Origin: Bradyrhizobium mercantei | Lineage (GTDB): Bacteria; Pseudomonadota; Alphaproteobacteria; Rhizobiales; Xanthobacteraceae | DNA: 64,000 nucleotides | Assembly: GCF_001982635.1 (NCBI RefSeq) | Contig: NZ_MKFI01000004.1 | Coordinates: 613,609 to 677,608 of the forward strand | Direction: 5' to 3' | Shown here: piece after piece, positions 1-8,375 of the stretch | How positions within the stretch are numbered: the stretch's first letter is position 1 | Layout: the number at the start of each line of letters is the position of its first letter | The notes under the pieces: model-generated | Databases searched by the model: none | What the model was told of the DNA's origin: nothing | What the model saw: only the letters and a program-made list of their open reading frames with translations | Position numbers and translations under genes: made by a program

Positions 1-1
1 C

Positions 2-1141
2 AACTCGGTGACCTTCATCGACGCGGCGACCAACACGGTCAAGCACGTCACCTATGTCGGACGATCACCGCACGAGGCGTTCTTCACGCCCGACGGCAAG
101 GAAGTGTGGGTCACCGTGCGCGGCGAGAACTACATCTCGGTGATCGACCCGCAGAGTTTCAAGGAAACGACGCGGATCGAGGTGCCGCCGGGACCGGGCA
201 TGCAGATCTTCTCGCCCGACGGCAAGTACGGTTACATCTGCTCGTCGTTCAATCCGGAAACCGACGTGGTCTCGGTCGCCGACCACCAGATCGTCGCCAA
301 GGTGAAGCAGGAGAGCCCGTTCTGCCCGAACATCGCGGCCTCGCCCGATGGCGATCAGGTGTGGTTCACGCTGAAGGACACCGGCAAGACCCAGGTCTTC
401 AACGCCAGGCCGCCATTCAATCCGATCAAGACGATCGACACCGGTCCGATCACCAACCATGTCAACTTCGCCAAGACGGCGAAGGGTACTTTCGCCTACG
501 TCACGATCGGCGGCACCAACGAGGTCAAGGTGTTCCGCACCGACGACTTCAAGCAGGTCGCGACGATTCCGGTCGGCAACCTGCCGCACGGCGTCTGGCC
601 CTCGGGTGACGGCACACGGATCTATGTCGGCCTGGAGAATGCGGACGCGCTCGCGGCGATCGACACCGCCACCAACAAGGTGATCGCCAACATCCCGATC
701 GGCCAGGCACCGCAAGCGATCGCCTATGTGCCGAACGCCGCGCCCAATCCCGATGATCGCCAGAACCTGCAGGCGCTCGGCGTGGCCGGCCAGGTCGCCC
801 ATCTTGCGCTCGCGCCAAAGAAGGAAACCAAGGGCGACAAGCCGCCGACCACCGTCTCGCTGTTCGACCAGGGATTGATCCAGGTTCTGCAAGCCTCCGT
901 CACCGGCCTCGAGCCGAAGCAGCATTACGTGCTGGCGCTGAGCGACAAGGCCGACGGGACCGGCACGGCGCAACCGCTCGCCGCCTTCATGACCAACCCC
1001 GCGGGCTCCGCGATCGTCAATGCGTCTGGCCCGATCCGGCAGATCGTGCAAAGCTCGGCCAAGGCCGAACGGCGCTACCTCGTCATCGCCCCCGGCGAGC
1101 CGTCGAAGTTCGGCGCGGCCGTGCAGGTCCAGACGCCATGA
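2..1141 (+). CDS. YVTN-type beta-propeller protein, 5' end missing
   Basis: The reading frame is open from the left edge, so the true start and any signal peptide lie outside the window; the GTG at 8 is only an internal codon. Repeats of the form 'D..T..V...I.VG..P' (for example PVGNLPHGVWPSGDGTRIYV and PIGQAPQAIAYVPN) mark a YVTN/NHL-like seven-bladed propeller over the first 250 residues. A C-terminal beta-rich domain of about 100 residues follows. Such proteins are usually secreted or periplasmic. Its stop overlaps the start of the sigma-factor gene (ATGA), so the three genes are probably co-transcribed and translationally coupled. Substrate or partner is unknown. Confidence 0.85.
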   Translation, partial: NSVTFIDAATNTVKHVTYVGRSPHEAFFTPDGKEVWVTVRGENYISVIDPQSFKETTRIEVPPGPGMQIFSPDGKYGYICSSFNPETDVVSVADHQIVAKVKQESPFCPNIAASPDGDQVWFTLKDTGKTQVFNARPPFNPIKTIDTGPITNHVNFAKTAKGTFAYVTIGGTNEVKVFRTDDFKQVATIPVGNLPHGVWPSGDGTRIYVGLENADALAAIDTATNKVIANIPIGQAPQAIAYVPNAAPNPDDRQNLQALGVAGQVAHLALAPKKETKGDKPPTTVSLFDQGLIQVLQASVTGLEPKQHYVLALSDKADGTGTAQPLAAFMTNPAGSAIVNASGPIRQIVQSSAKAERRYLVIAPGEPSKFGAAVQVQTP

Positions 1142-1668
1142 GCGACATGCTGCACCAGATCGAGCCGGTGATTCCAGCGCTGCGCCGCTACGCACGCTCG
1201 CTGGTCCGCAACCGCGCGGCGGCCGACGATCTGGTGCAGGACTGCCTGGAGCGCGCCGTCAGCCATTGGGACCAGCGGCGCGACACCGGCAGCGCAAAGT
1301 CGTGGCTGTTTGCCATCCTGCACAACCTTGCCATCAACCAGTTCCGCAGCGCGTCCGCGCGCATCCAGCACGTCACCATCGACGAGGCCGGCGAGCACGA
1401 GATCGGGCGAGCTGCAGAGCAGGAACAGAAACTGATGTATCAGGACGTGCTCGGGAAGCTCGCCAGGCTTCCCGACGAGCAGCGATCCGTGCTGCTGCTG
1501 ATCGCCGTTGAAGATTTGAGCTATGCCGAAGCCGCCAAGGTGCTCGGCATCCCCATCGGCACCGTGATGTCGCGCCTGTCGCGGGCGCGCGAGAGATTGC
1601 AGCAGGAACTCGAGAATCCCGCCGACAACCAGCAGAGGAACGTCGTGCAATTGCGGAGCATCCCATGA
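1138..1668 (+). CDS. ECF-type RNA polymerase sigma factor
   Basis: A 176-residue sigma-70 family protein of extracytoplasmic-function size. Region 2 (about residues 10-75) carries the DDLVQDCLERA and AKSWLFAILHNLAIN segments that bind core polymerase and the -10 element. Region 4 (about 110-165) carries LPDEQRSVLLLIAVEDLSYAEAA-type helices followed by GIPIGTVMSRLSRARERL, the -35 helix-turn-helix. It directs polymerase to a stress regulon, and is presumably held inactive by the product of the next gene. The start ATG overlaps the upstream stop by 4 bases and its stop overlaps the next ATG by 4. The inducing signal cannot be read from the sequence. Confidence 0.93.
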   Translation: MSDMLHQIEPVIPALRRYARSLVRNRAAADDLVQDCLERAVSHWDQRRDTGSAKSWLFAILHNLAINQFRSASARIQHVTIDEAGEHEIGRAAEQEQKLMYQDVLGKLARLPDEQRSVLLLIAVEDLSYAEAAKVLGIPIGTVMSRLSRARERLQQELENPADNQQRNVVQLRSIP

Positions 1669-2435
1669 GCAATCGTCCCATCTCGGAAGACGATCTGCAC
1701 GCCTATGTCGATCACGCGCTCGAGCCGGAGCGCCAGGCGGAGGTCGCGGCCTATCTGGAAAACCATCCCGATGTGGCAAAGCGCGTTGCTGCGTTTTCCG
1801 ATCAGCGTTGCTGGCTGCGCTCGGCACTTGCACCGATCGCCGAGGAGCCGCTGCCGCCGCAGCTGAATTTGTCGAGGATCATCGAGAGCAGGCGCCGCCG
1901 CACGTCGTCATCGTCGTTCCGCTGGGCGATCGCGGCGATGCTGATGCTCGCAATCGGCGGCATCAGTGGCTGGTCGATCCGCAGCGCGACCGAGGCGCCG
2001 GCGGGCGGCCTTGCCGCGCTCGCCCAGGAAGCCAGCGATTCCTATCACGTGTACGCCTCCGATCACACCCGGCCGGTCGAGCTGCGTGACAGCACCGAGC
2101 TCGTGGCGTGGGTTTCCAGCCGATTGCACCAGCCGGTCAAGCTGCCTGACCTGAGCAAGTCGGGATACCGTTTGATGGGTGGACGCGTGGTGCCGACCGC
2201 GCATGGTCCGGCGGCGATGTTCATGTACGACGACGATCGGGGAGACCGGCTGGTCGTGCTGACGCGGCCGATGACATCGGACCAGAACGCACCGATGGCG
2301 CCGCATTCGGGCAGCGATTTCACCGGCTTCTCCTGGGCCGATGGCGGCATGGGCTATAGCGTCGTGGGACCGGGCGCGGCCGAGCAGCTGCGACCGCTTG
2401 CCAACGAGATCCGCAAGCAGGCGCAGACGATCTAA
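1665..2435 (+). CDS. membrane anti-sigma factor
   Basis: A 256-residue protein with an N-terminal cytoplasmic segment (about 1-85) starting EDDLHAYVDHALEPER, typical of anti-sigma domains. One transmembrane helix follows at about residues 86-104 (WAIAAMLMLAIGGISGW), then a periplasmic domain of about 150 residues. The HxxxCxxC zinc motif of ZAS-type anti-sigma factors is absent. It lies directly after the ECF sigma gene with an ATGA overlap, the standard arrangement for a cognate pair. Expected role: sequester the sigma factor at the inner membrane until the periplasmic domain senses a signal. Confidence 0.88.
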   Translation: MSNRPISEDDLHAYVDHALEPERQAEVAAYLENHPDVAKRVAAFSDQRCWLRSALAPIAEEPLPPQLNLSRIIESRRRRTSSSSFRWAIAAMLMLAIGGISGWSIRSATEAPAGGLAALAQEASDSYHVYASDHTRPVELRDSTELVAWVSSRLHQPVKLPDLSKSGYRLMGGRVVPTAHGPAAMFMYDDDRGDRLVVLTRPMTSDQNAPMAPHSGSDFTGFSWADGGMGYSVVGPGAAEQLRPLANEIRKQAQTI

Positions 2436-2442
2436 ACCGAGT

Positions 2443-3687
2443 TTACGCCTTGGTATAGACCCAGAACAGCACGGTGCCGATCACCAGGGCGCCGGCGATG
2501 AACAGCAGCACGGCGGGCAACCCGAACAGCGCCGCGACGCCGGCGGTGCTTGATTGCAGCAGCGCCGCGCCGAGGAAGAAGGCGAGGTTGACCGACGACA
2601 GCGCCTTGCCGGTGTTCTGGGCGTCAACCAGCTGCCGCGTCATGCCGTAGATCAAGGGCTGTGCCGACGTCGCGAGCCCGATCAGGATCAGCAGCAACAG
2701 GTCATATTGCGTCGGCATCACGGCCACGCCGAACAGGTTCGAGACCGGGAAATGCGGCGCGCCGGCCGCCATCAGCACCAGCAACAGCGCGGCGATGGCG
2801 TGCGTCGCCGCCACCATGGTGCGGCGGTGCCCGAACTTGCGATCGAACGCGCCGATGCAGGCCGGACCGATGATCATCGCCAGCGTGAACAGGCCGAGCA
2901 CATTGCCGGCCTCGATGCGGCTCAACCCCTTGACGTCCATCAGCCACGGCCCGCCCCACAGGCCGCGCAAGGTCAGGGACGCGCCGAGCGACACCAGCGA
3001 CAGCGCGATCAGCCCGCGCAGGCCGCGCGACAGGCCGAGCCGCAGCACCTCGGCCATCTGGTGCAGCGGCGAGGAGTCGTCCGCATGCGCCGCCGGCTGC
3101 CGCGGCACCAGCGCGAATACCGCGATCAGCACAACGATGCCGAAGCCGGCCGACACCCAGAAGCCGGCGCGCCAGCCGAACTGATCGACCACGAAGGCGA
3201 GCGGGCTCGCCGACAGCAGCATGCCGATATTGCCGATCGAGAGGATCAGGCCGGACCACAGGCCGAATTTCGCCGCCGACATCTGCTTGGCGGCGAGCGT
3301 CATCGGGCACATCAGCATGCCCGAGGTGGCGACGCCGAGCATCAATTGCCCGAGCACGAAGCTCGCGGGCCCCGTCGCGATCGCCGAGACCAGCGTCCCG
3401 ACCACGGTACCGGCGAGCAGGCTCAGCGACACCGGCCGCACGCCGAAGCGGTCCATCGCGGCACCGACCGGGATCTGCGAGGCGGCAAAGGAGAAATGAT
3501 AGATCGAGGTGAGGCTCGCCAGCGCCTGCGGCGAGGTACCGAAGTCGCGCGCCATCAAATCGAGGCTGATCGCCGGGATCGTCCGCAGCAGCGTCGACAG
3601 CATGTGGCCGCAGGCCAATGCCAGAAGTGCAAGAACCAGGGCGCGGAACCCGATCCCCGCCTCTTCCTTCGTCACCACGCCGTCCAT
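2443..3687 (-). CDS. MFS transporter
   Basis: A 414-residue inner-membrane protein with about 12 hydrophobic helices and the MFS loop motif GAAMDRFGVRPVS between helices 2 and 3. I chose the ATG at 3687 (MDGVVTKEE) because the open frame upstream is not hydrophobic and looks like untranslated DNA. It is convergent with the anti-sigma gene, with only 7 bases between stops. Substrate is unknown; no linked metabolic gene gives a hint. Expected to be a proton-coupled exporter or importer of a small solute. Confidence 0.85.
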   Translation of the reverse strand: MDGVVTKEEAGIGFRALVLALLALACGHMLSTLLRTIPAISLDLMARDFGTSPQALASLTSIYHFSFAASQIPVGAAMDRFGVRPVSLSLLAGTVVGTLVSAIATGPASFVLGQLMLGVATSGMLMCPMTLAAKQMSAAKFGLWSGLILSIGNIGMLLSASPLAFVVDQFGWRAGFWVSAGFGIVVLIAVFALVPRQPAAHADDSSPLHQMAEVLRLGLSRGLRGLIALSLVSLGASLTLRGLWGGPWLMDVKGLSRIEAGNVLGLFTLAMIIGPACIGAFDRKFGHRRTMVAATHAIAALLLVLMAAGAPHFPVSNLFGVAVMPTQYDLLLLILIGLATSAQPLIYGMTRQLVDAQNTGKALSSVNLAFFLGAALLQSSTAGVAALFGLPAVLLFIAGALVIGTVLFWVYTKA

Positions 3688-3818
3688 GAGTAGCCTATTC
3701 CCCGAGCATTGTGGGGAGGGCGTAACATTATTGGGCTGATGGTGCCAACTTTGAAGGCACAGCAATTTCGGTACTTGCCTCCCCCGCAACCGGGAGAGGC
3801 AGCGCACCTGTTTTGTGA

Positions 3819-4664
3819 CTACTGTTTATGGAACACCAGTGTCCGGAGCTCGATGCTCTCGCGCGGCGCGGCGTCGGCCGGCGTGGTCGGGTCGACGAAC
3901 GCGGTATGCGGCCCAAACCGGGTCCGGCCGTCGGTCGCCGAGTCATAGCATTTCAGCAGGATCGCCTCGTCCGGCGTCATCTCGGGAATGTAGAACCAGC
4001 GATGGTTCGGATTGTATTTCACCGAATAGGTCTCGCCGCTGCGGTTCGGATAGATCAGGTCGGAGGCGATCAGATCTTCCGGGGCAACGGTGCTGCCGTC
4101 GGCCATCGCCAGCGGTGAATCGCGCAAGGGGCCACGGATCGGTCGCCACAGGTTGATCACCTGGACGCGGCCCTTGAGCAGCTGCTCGGCCTCGTCGGGC
4201 AGATGCTCGAAGACGCGATTGCGGCCGGAGACGTCGGTCTGATCGACGTGGACGCGCGTCGCAGGCTGCCGCGGTCCGCCGCCGCGGATGTCGGCCGCAC
4301 CTTCGACGCGCTTGCGCACGGTGTGATCGAAGATGACAACGCGATCCGCCTTCAGCGTCGCCTTCAGGAAGGCTTCGACGGCGGGGTAGTAGACGTTGCG
4401 GACTTCATTGTCGTCGTAATAGTCCTTCACCACGGTCGGATGCCTGACCAGCGCAAAGCCCTCGCGGTCGAGCGAAAAGCTGTCAGCGATCAAGCGTCCG
4501 TCGAAGATCGGAACGTTATGGGCTTCGGGCAGCGCGGTGGATTTGGGTTCGCCGGGCGGCGGGTCGAAAGCGTAGGTGCGGGGCTTGCCCGGCGTCGGCG
4601 CGAGGTAATTCAGTTCAGCAGTCACAAACGGCAGCGACTCGATACGAGTTTGTTGAAGGCCCAC
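3819..4664 (-). CDS. CmcJ/NvfI (GA4-desaturase-like) family oxidoreductase
   Basis: A 281-residue protein with the family's core: the metal-binding-like segment RVHVDQTDVSG (HxD), the substrate loop VINLWRPIRGPLRDSPLAM, and the C-terminal stretch ETYSVKYNPNHRWFYIPEM with ECYDS-like LKCYDS. This family includes proteins annotated as hydroxylases/desaturases related to CmcJ and AsaB. Members are probably Fe(II)/2-oxoglutarate-type enzymes or derivatives of them. I chose GTG at 4664 because GGGAG sits 7 bases upstream; the open frame continues beyond it but resembles no protein. The substrate is unknown. It stands alone, pointing away from the sulfur operon. Confidence 0.8.
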   Translation of the reverse strand: MGLQQTRIESLPFVTAELNYLAPTPGKPRTYAFDPPPGEPKSTALPEAHNVPIFDGRLIADSFSLDREGFALVRHPTVVKDYYDDNEVRNVYYPAVEAFLKATLKADRVVIFDHTVRKRVEGAADIRGGGPRQPATRVHVDQTDVSGRNRVFEHLPDEAEQLLKGRVQVINLWRPIRGPLRDSPLAMADGSTVAPEDLIASDLIYPNRSGETYSVKYNPNHRWFYIPEMTPDEAILLKCYDSATDGRTRFGPHTAFVDPTTPADAAPRESIELRTLVFHKQ

Positions 4665-4935
4665 GGTGATCTCCCGGACTCGATTGTTCGTGTGTTTGAT
4701 CTTGGCGGCGCCGGAGGGCGCGGCAAGGCCGGCGCGAAAATAGCAACGTTGCGGTTCTGGAATGCGCCAAACGGGGAAAATCCTTGCCGTGTGGCAGCCC
4801 GCGGACGAATGGATGTTTTTTGAGATCACGGGTTCGTTAGCGGTCCGATAGTGCGAGGCCACAGCTGCGCCGGCAAAATACCGAAAACAACCCCATGCAA
4901 AGGAGCTGACGGCCGCCGGCCCTCGACAACACAGC

Positions 4936-4965
4936 TTGACACGTCGGGCAACTCAGGAATATATT
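4936..4965 (+). promoter_or_regulatory. sigma-70-like promoter with no evident gene
   Basis: TTGACA at 4936-4941 is followed after 18 bases by TATATT at 4960-4965, in a conspicuously AT-rich patch. It reads rightward into the inverted repeat at 4994-5116 and then antisense to the sulfonate binding-protein gene. The rest of the 4665-5138 gap holds no convincing gene. The match is good, but function is inferred from sequence only. Confidence 0.4.
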
Positions 4966-4993
4966 TCTAATATTCAGAAATCGTATAAGCACC

Positions 4994-5116
4994 CGTCGTC
5001 CTGGCGAAAGCCAGGACCCATTACCCCGGATGGCAGTTGTTGTACGACGCTGGGGCCGCGATCCCGCTCACTATCAAATTCGGTGGTAATGGGTCCTGGC
5101 TTTCGCCAGGACGACG
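4994..5116. repeat. long perfect inverted repeat (palindromic element)
   Basis: A 32-base arm at 4994-5025 is matched perfectly in reverse complement at 5085-5116, with a 59-base loop. The arm begins CGTCGTCCTGGCGAAAGCC. It looks like one of the dispersed palindromic intergenic elements of Bradyrhizobium genomes. If transcribed it would form a very stable stem. The open frame through it is only a translation of the repeat. Confidence 0.85.
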
Positions 5117-5138
5117 CTGGTGTCGCTCGCAAAATTCC

Positions 5139-6080
5139 CTACAACCCCGCGCCCTTCTCAACGGCTGCCGCAAACGAGCGGTCGACGATGTCGGCGGCGT
5201 TGATCTTCTGCCGGATCAGGCCCCAACGGTCGTAGAGATCGATGGTCTTCTGCTCGTCGGCCACCACGCCGTCGTCGATCGGCACGATGCGGATCCTGGC
5301 GCGCGTCAACCAGTTCAGCGGCACCGCGGGCGGGATGTTCATCAGTTTGCCCCAGGTCGCAGCGTACCCCTCGACATTGCTCTGCGACCATGCGCGCGCG
5401 GCGGCGAGCCGGCGCACGAAATCCTCGAGCTCGGCGCGCTTGTCCTTGATCGCATCCGGCGTCGCAACCTGGAAGCCGAGGCCGGGTGTGATGCCGTCGG
5501 CCGTGATGACGCGGCGCGACTTGAACAGCACCTCTTCCTGGCTCACATACGGCTCCCAGGTCGACCAGGCGTCGACAGCGCCTTGGGTGTAGGCGACCTT
5601 CGCATCCGATGGCGCGAGGAACACGATCTGCACGTCGCTGGCCTGCCAGCCCTTCGATTCCAGCGCAGCCAGGATCAGCTGATGGCCGATCGAGCCGCGG
5701 CCGGTCGCGATCTTCTTGCCGCGCAGATCGTCAAAGCTCTTGATCGGAGAATTTTCCGGCACCACGACCGCAAGCCCGTCGCGCGATTGCCGCACGGCCG
5801 CGATCGCCTTGACCGGAATTTTGGCCGCGGCGGCAAAGGTGAACGGCGCGTCGCCGACCAGGCCGGTGTCGATCGCGCCGGCACCCAACGCCTCCAGCAG
5901 CGGCGCCGCGGCGGCGAACTCCTTCCATTCGATCTTGTAGGGGACGTCCTTGAGCACGCCGGCCGCTTCCATCACGGCCTGCGAATTGCCCTTCTGGTCG
6001 CCGACGCGCAGCGTGGTCTGCGCGGCGGCGGCACCGATGGCGGCGAGCGCAAGCGCCGCCGCGACAATGAAACGGATCAT
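5139..6080 (-). CDS. ssuA: aliphatic-sulfonate-type ABC substrate-binding protein
   Basis: A 313-residue SsuA/TauA-family periplasmic binding protein. Residues 1-20 form a Sec signal peptide ending AAAAQ. The mature protein opens TTLRVGDQKGNSQAVMEAAG, as in sulfonate binding proteins, and contains AYTQGAVDAWSTWEPYVSQ, the conserved ligand-pocket segment. The ATG overlaps the stop of the upstream monooxygenase gene (ATGA), making it the last gene of a six-gene minus-strand operon. It should deliver an organosulfur compound to the operon's permease. The exact ligand is not known; another protein of the same family lies across the divergent promoter at 11722. Confidence 0.88.
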   Translation of the reverse strand: MIRFIVAAALALAAIGAAAAQTTLRVGDQKGNSQAVMEAAGVLKDVPYKIEWKEFAAAAPLLEALGAGAIDTGLVGDAPFTFAAAAKIPVKAIAAVRQSRDGLAVVVPENSPIKSFDDLRGKKIATGRGSIGHQLILAALESKGWQASDVQIVFLAPSDAKVAYTQGAVDAWSTWEPYVSQEEVLFKSRRVITADGITPGLGFQVATPDAIKDKRAELEDFVRRLAAARAWSQSNVEGYAATWGKLMNIPPAVPLNWLTRARIRIVPIDDGVVADEQKTIDLYDRWGLIRQKINAADIVDRSFAAAVEKGAGL

Positions 6081-7171
6081 TCGGCGGCGATCCCGCGCGG
6101 CTGGTCGCGCGCCTCGATCAGCTTGCGGGTCAGCGGGATCAGCGCGCGGCCGTAGTCGATGGCATCGACCAGCGGATCGAACCCGCGGATCAGGAAGTGG
6201 CTGACGCCGAGATCGTAGTAATCAGCGAACACCTCCGCGACCTGCTCGGGGGTTCCGACCAGCGCTGTCGTGTTGCTGTTGGCGCCGGTGAGTTTTGCAA
6301 TTTCAGTCCACAGCCGCTTGTCGATGCGGGTGCCTTGATCCGCCAGCGCCAGCAGCCGCTTGGCGCCGTCAGTCGCGTGGTTGGGCCGGCGGTAGCCGGT
6401 CTGGTCCTGCAAGGCGGTGGCGCGCTCGAGGATATGCTCGGCCTTCGCCCACGCCTTCTCCTCGGTGTCGGCCAGGATCGGCCGTACCGACAGGCTGAAG
6501 CGCGGCGTCGGCCGGCCGTACTTGGCCGCGGCCGCACGCACCCGCGCGGTGACGTCGCGCACCTGCGCGTAGGATTCACCCCACAGCGCGAAGGTGTCGG
6601 CGTGCTTGCCGGCGACCTCGACCGCGGCGTCCGAGCCGCCGCCGACGAAGGTGTAGATGCCGCCCTTCTGCAATGGCTTCACCTGCGAGAAGCCGTTCTC
6701 GACGTTGTAATATTTGCCGCCGTAGTTGAACGGCTTCTCGCTGGTCCATTCCAGCCGCACCACGTCGAGGAATTCGCTGGTGCGGGCGTAGCGCTCGTCC
6801 TTGTCGTCGAGCGTGTTGCCGTCCTGCCGCAGCTCGATCGCATTGCCGCCGGTGATGACGTGCAGCGAGACGCGGCCGCCATAGAACTGATCCAGCGTCG
6901 CAAGCTGGCGCGCCAGCAGCGTCGGCGCGGTGAAGCCCGGCCGCTGCGCGATCATCACCTTCAGCGATTTGGTGATGGTCAGGACATGCTGCGCGACCTG
7001 CAATGCATCGGGCGTGGTCGAGTGGAATGCGAGCAGCGCGCGGTCGAAGCCGGCGAGCTCGTGCGCCTTGGCGACCGTCTCGATATAGGGCGGATCGAGC
7101 ACCGGGCCTGACCGAACGATGGTCTCGGAGGCGTTGTTGTTGGTAATGAAGCCGATGAACTCGACCGGCAT
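6077..7171 (-). CDS. ssuD: LLM-class FMNH2-dependent monooxygenase, SsuD-like
   Basis: A 364-residue bacterial-luciferase-like TIM-barrel protein. Segments matching alkanesulfonate monooxygenase include the N-terminal FIGFITNNNASET, ISLHVITGG-like RVSLHVITGGNAIELRQDG, the RYARTSEFLDVVRLEWTSE stretch and IYTFVGGGSDAAVEVAGKHAD. These enzymes use FMNH2 and O2 to cleave C-S bonds and release sulfite. The ATG at 7171 has GGAG 8 bases upstream; the longer frame is untranslated-like. No flavin reductase (SsuE) gene is in the operon, so reduced flavin must come from elsewhere. The symbol marks the closest known family; the substrate could be another sulfonate or a sulfone. Confidence 0.85.
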   Translation of the reverse strand: MPVEFIGFITNNNASETIVRSGPVLDPPYIETVAKAHELAGFDRALLAFHSTTPDALQVAQHVLTITKSLKVMIAQRPGFTAPTLLARQLATLDQFYGGRVSLHVITGGNAIELRQDGNTLDDKDERYARTSEFLDVVRLEWTSEKPFNYGGKYYNVENGFSQVKPLQKGGIYTFVGGGSDAAVEVAGKHADTFALWGESYAQVRDVTARVRAAAAKYGRPTPRFSLSVRPILADTEEKAWAKAEHILERATALQDQTGYRRPNHATDGAKRLLALADQGTRIDKRLWTEIAKLTGANSNTTALVGTPEQVAEVFADYYDLGVSHFLIRGFDPLVDAIDYGRALIPLTRKLIEARDQPRGIAAE

Positions 7172-7205
7172 GACGGGAACTCCGTTGTTGTTGGCAATTG
7201 TTCTT

Positions 7206-8375
7206 TCAGACGCCCAGCGCAAAGCGTCCGGCGGAGACACGGGTGGCATCGTCTTGCGGGGTATGGACGCGGCCGCACAGCACGTCGCGGTAATGCCGCT
7301 CCAGCGGATTGGTTCGCGACAGGCCGTGATTGCTGGTCAGCGACAAGGCATCCTCCACCACTGCCGCGGCGTTATTGGTCACCGTCAGCTTGATGATGTT
7401 AGACTCGATCGCGGAGAGCTGGAAGCCGTTATCGAAGTCGGCGGCGAAGCTGTCGATCAGGCGGGCATTGACGGCGAGCCGCGCCTCGATACCGCCGACC
7501 ACCTCCTGCATCCGCGGCAATGTCGCGAGCGGCGCGCCGAGATTGGCCGGCACCCGCTCCTTCAGGAAGGTGACCAGCCAGTCGCGGGCGGCGCGGGCGA
7601 TGCCGTCGTAGATCGCGGCGACGAAGATCGCATGCACGGTCGCCTGGGTGACGTCAGGAACCTTCCAGTCGTCGGGCCTGCGCACATCGATCTCGTAATC
7701 CAGCGGAAACACCACGTCGTCGAAGACCACGGTGTGGCTGCCGCTGGCGCGCAAGCCGAGATGATCCCAGGTCTCCTCGATCCGCGTTCCCGGCAGTCCG
7801 GCGGGCACCAGAAACAATCCGACACGGGTTTCCGGTTCGTCTGTCTTGGCCCAGACCGAATACCATTTCAGGATCGGCGCGCCGGTCGAATAGATCTTGC
7901 GGCCGGTCAGCCGCCAGCCGGTTTCGGTGCGGCGCGCCGTGGTCGCCGGCAGGCCGCCGCGCGCCGGCGAGCCGAGCTCGGGTTCGACGCGCAGCGCGTT
8001 GATCAGCGCCACGCCCTCGACCGTTTCCTTTGCGAGCTTGCGCGAAAGACGCGCGGGCCAGCGCGTGCTGCGCGCCATGACGAGATGCTGGATGTAGTGC
8101 ATCGACAGCACCAGCGCGGTCGACGGATCGGCCTTGCCGATGATGCCGAGCACGCGCGTGGCCTCGCGGGCACCCGCCCCACCGCCACCGAGCGCCACCG
8201 GCACGGTCAGCGCCAGCAGGCCCTCGCGCGACAGATCGGCAAAGTTCTCGAACGGAAAACTGGCGTCGCGATCATGGGCGGGCGCACGCGCGGCGAACAC
8301 ATCGGCGAGCCGCAAGGCATGCGCAATGGACTCCGGCTCGTTCGCCGGCGGCAGCTCCTTCGCCGCAGATGTCAC
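7206..8375 (-). CDS. acyl-CoA-dehydrogenase-like flavoprotein (SfnB/DszC type)
   Basis: A 389-residue protein of the acyl-CoA dehydrogenase fold. It has the N-terminal helical domain, a central beta domain (GWRLTGRKIYSTGAPILKWYSVWAKT, then WDHLGLRASGSHTVVFDDVVFP) and a C-terminal helical domain ending RHYRDVLCGRVHTPQDDATR. The DxxxGLSRTNPLERHYRD-like end matches the monooxygenase subgroup that includes DszC and SfnB more than true fatty-acid dehydrogenases. I chose GTG at 8375, which overlaps the ATPase stop (GTGA), with GGAGG 7 bases upstream. Placement between transporter and SsuD-like genes suggests it acts on an organosulfur substrate. Confidence 0.8.
   Translation of the reverse strand: MTSAAKELPPANEPESIAHALRLADVFAARAPAHDRDASFPFENFADLSREGLLALTVPVALGGGGAGAREATRVLGIIGKADPSTALVLSMHYIQHLVMARSTRWPARLSRKLAKETVEGVALINALRVEPELGSPARGGLPATTARRTETGWRLTGRKIYSTGAPILKWYSVWAKTDEPETRVGLFLVPAGLPGTRIEETWDHLGLRASGSHTVVFDDVVFPLDYEIDVRRPDDWKVPDVTQATVHAIFVAAIYDGIARAARDWLVTFLKERVPANLGAPLATLPRMQEVVGGIEARLAVNARLIDSFAADFDNGFQLSAIESNIIKLTVTNNAAAVVEDALSLTSNHGLSRTNPLERHYRDVLCGRVHTPQDDATRVSAGRFALGV

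Noticed and set aside
2554..3693. Long open frame antisense to the MFS transporter gene
   Set aside because: Composition is rich in Arg, Gln and His with no domain, a shadow of the GC-rich coding strand. Similar shadows opposite most genes were left out.
4936..5235. 99-codon open frame across the inverted repeat
   Set aside because: It translates both arms of the palindrome (PSSWRKPGP and GPGFRQDD) and has no other support.
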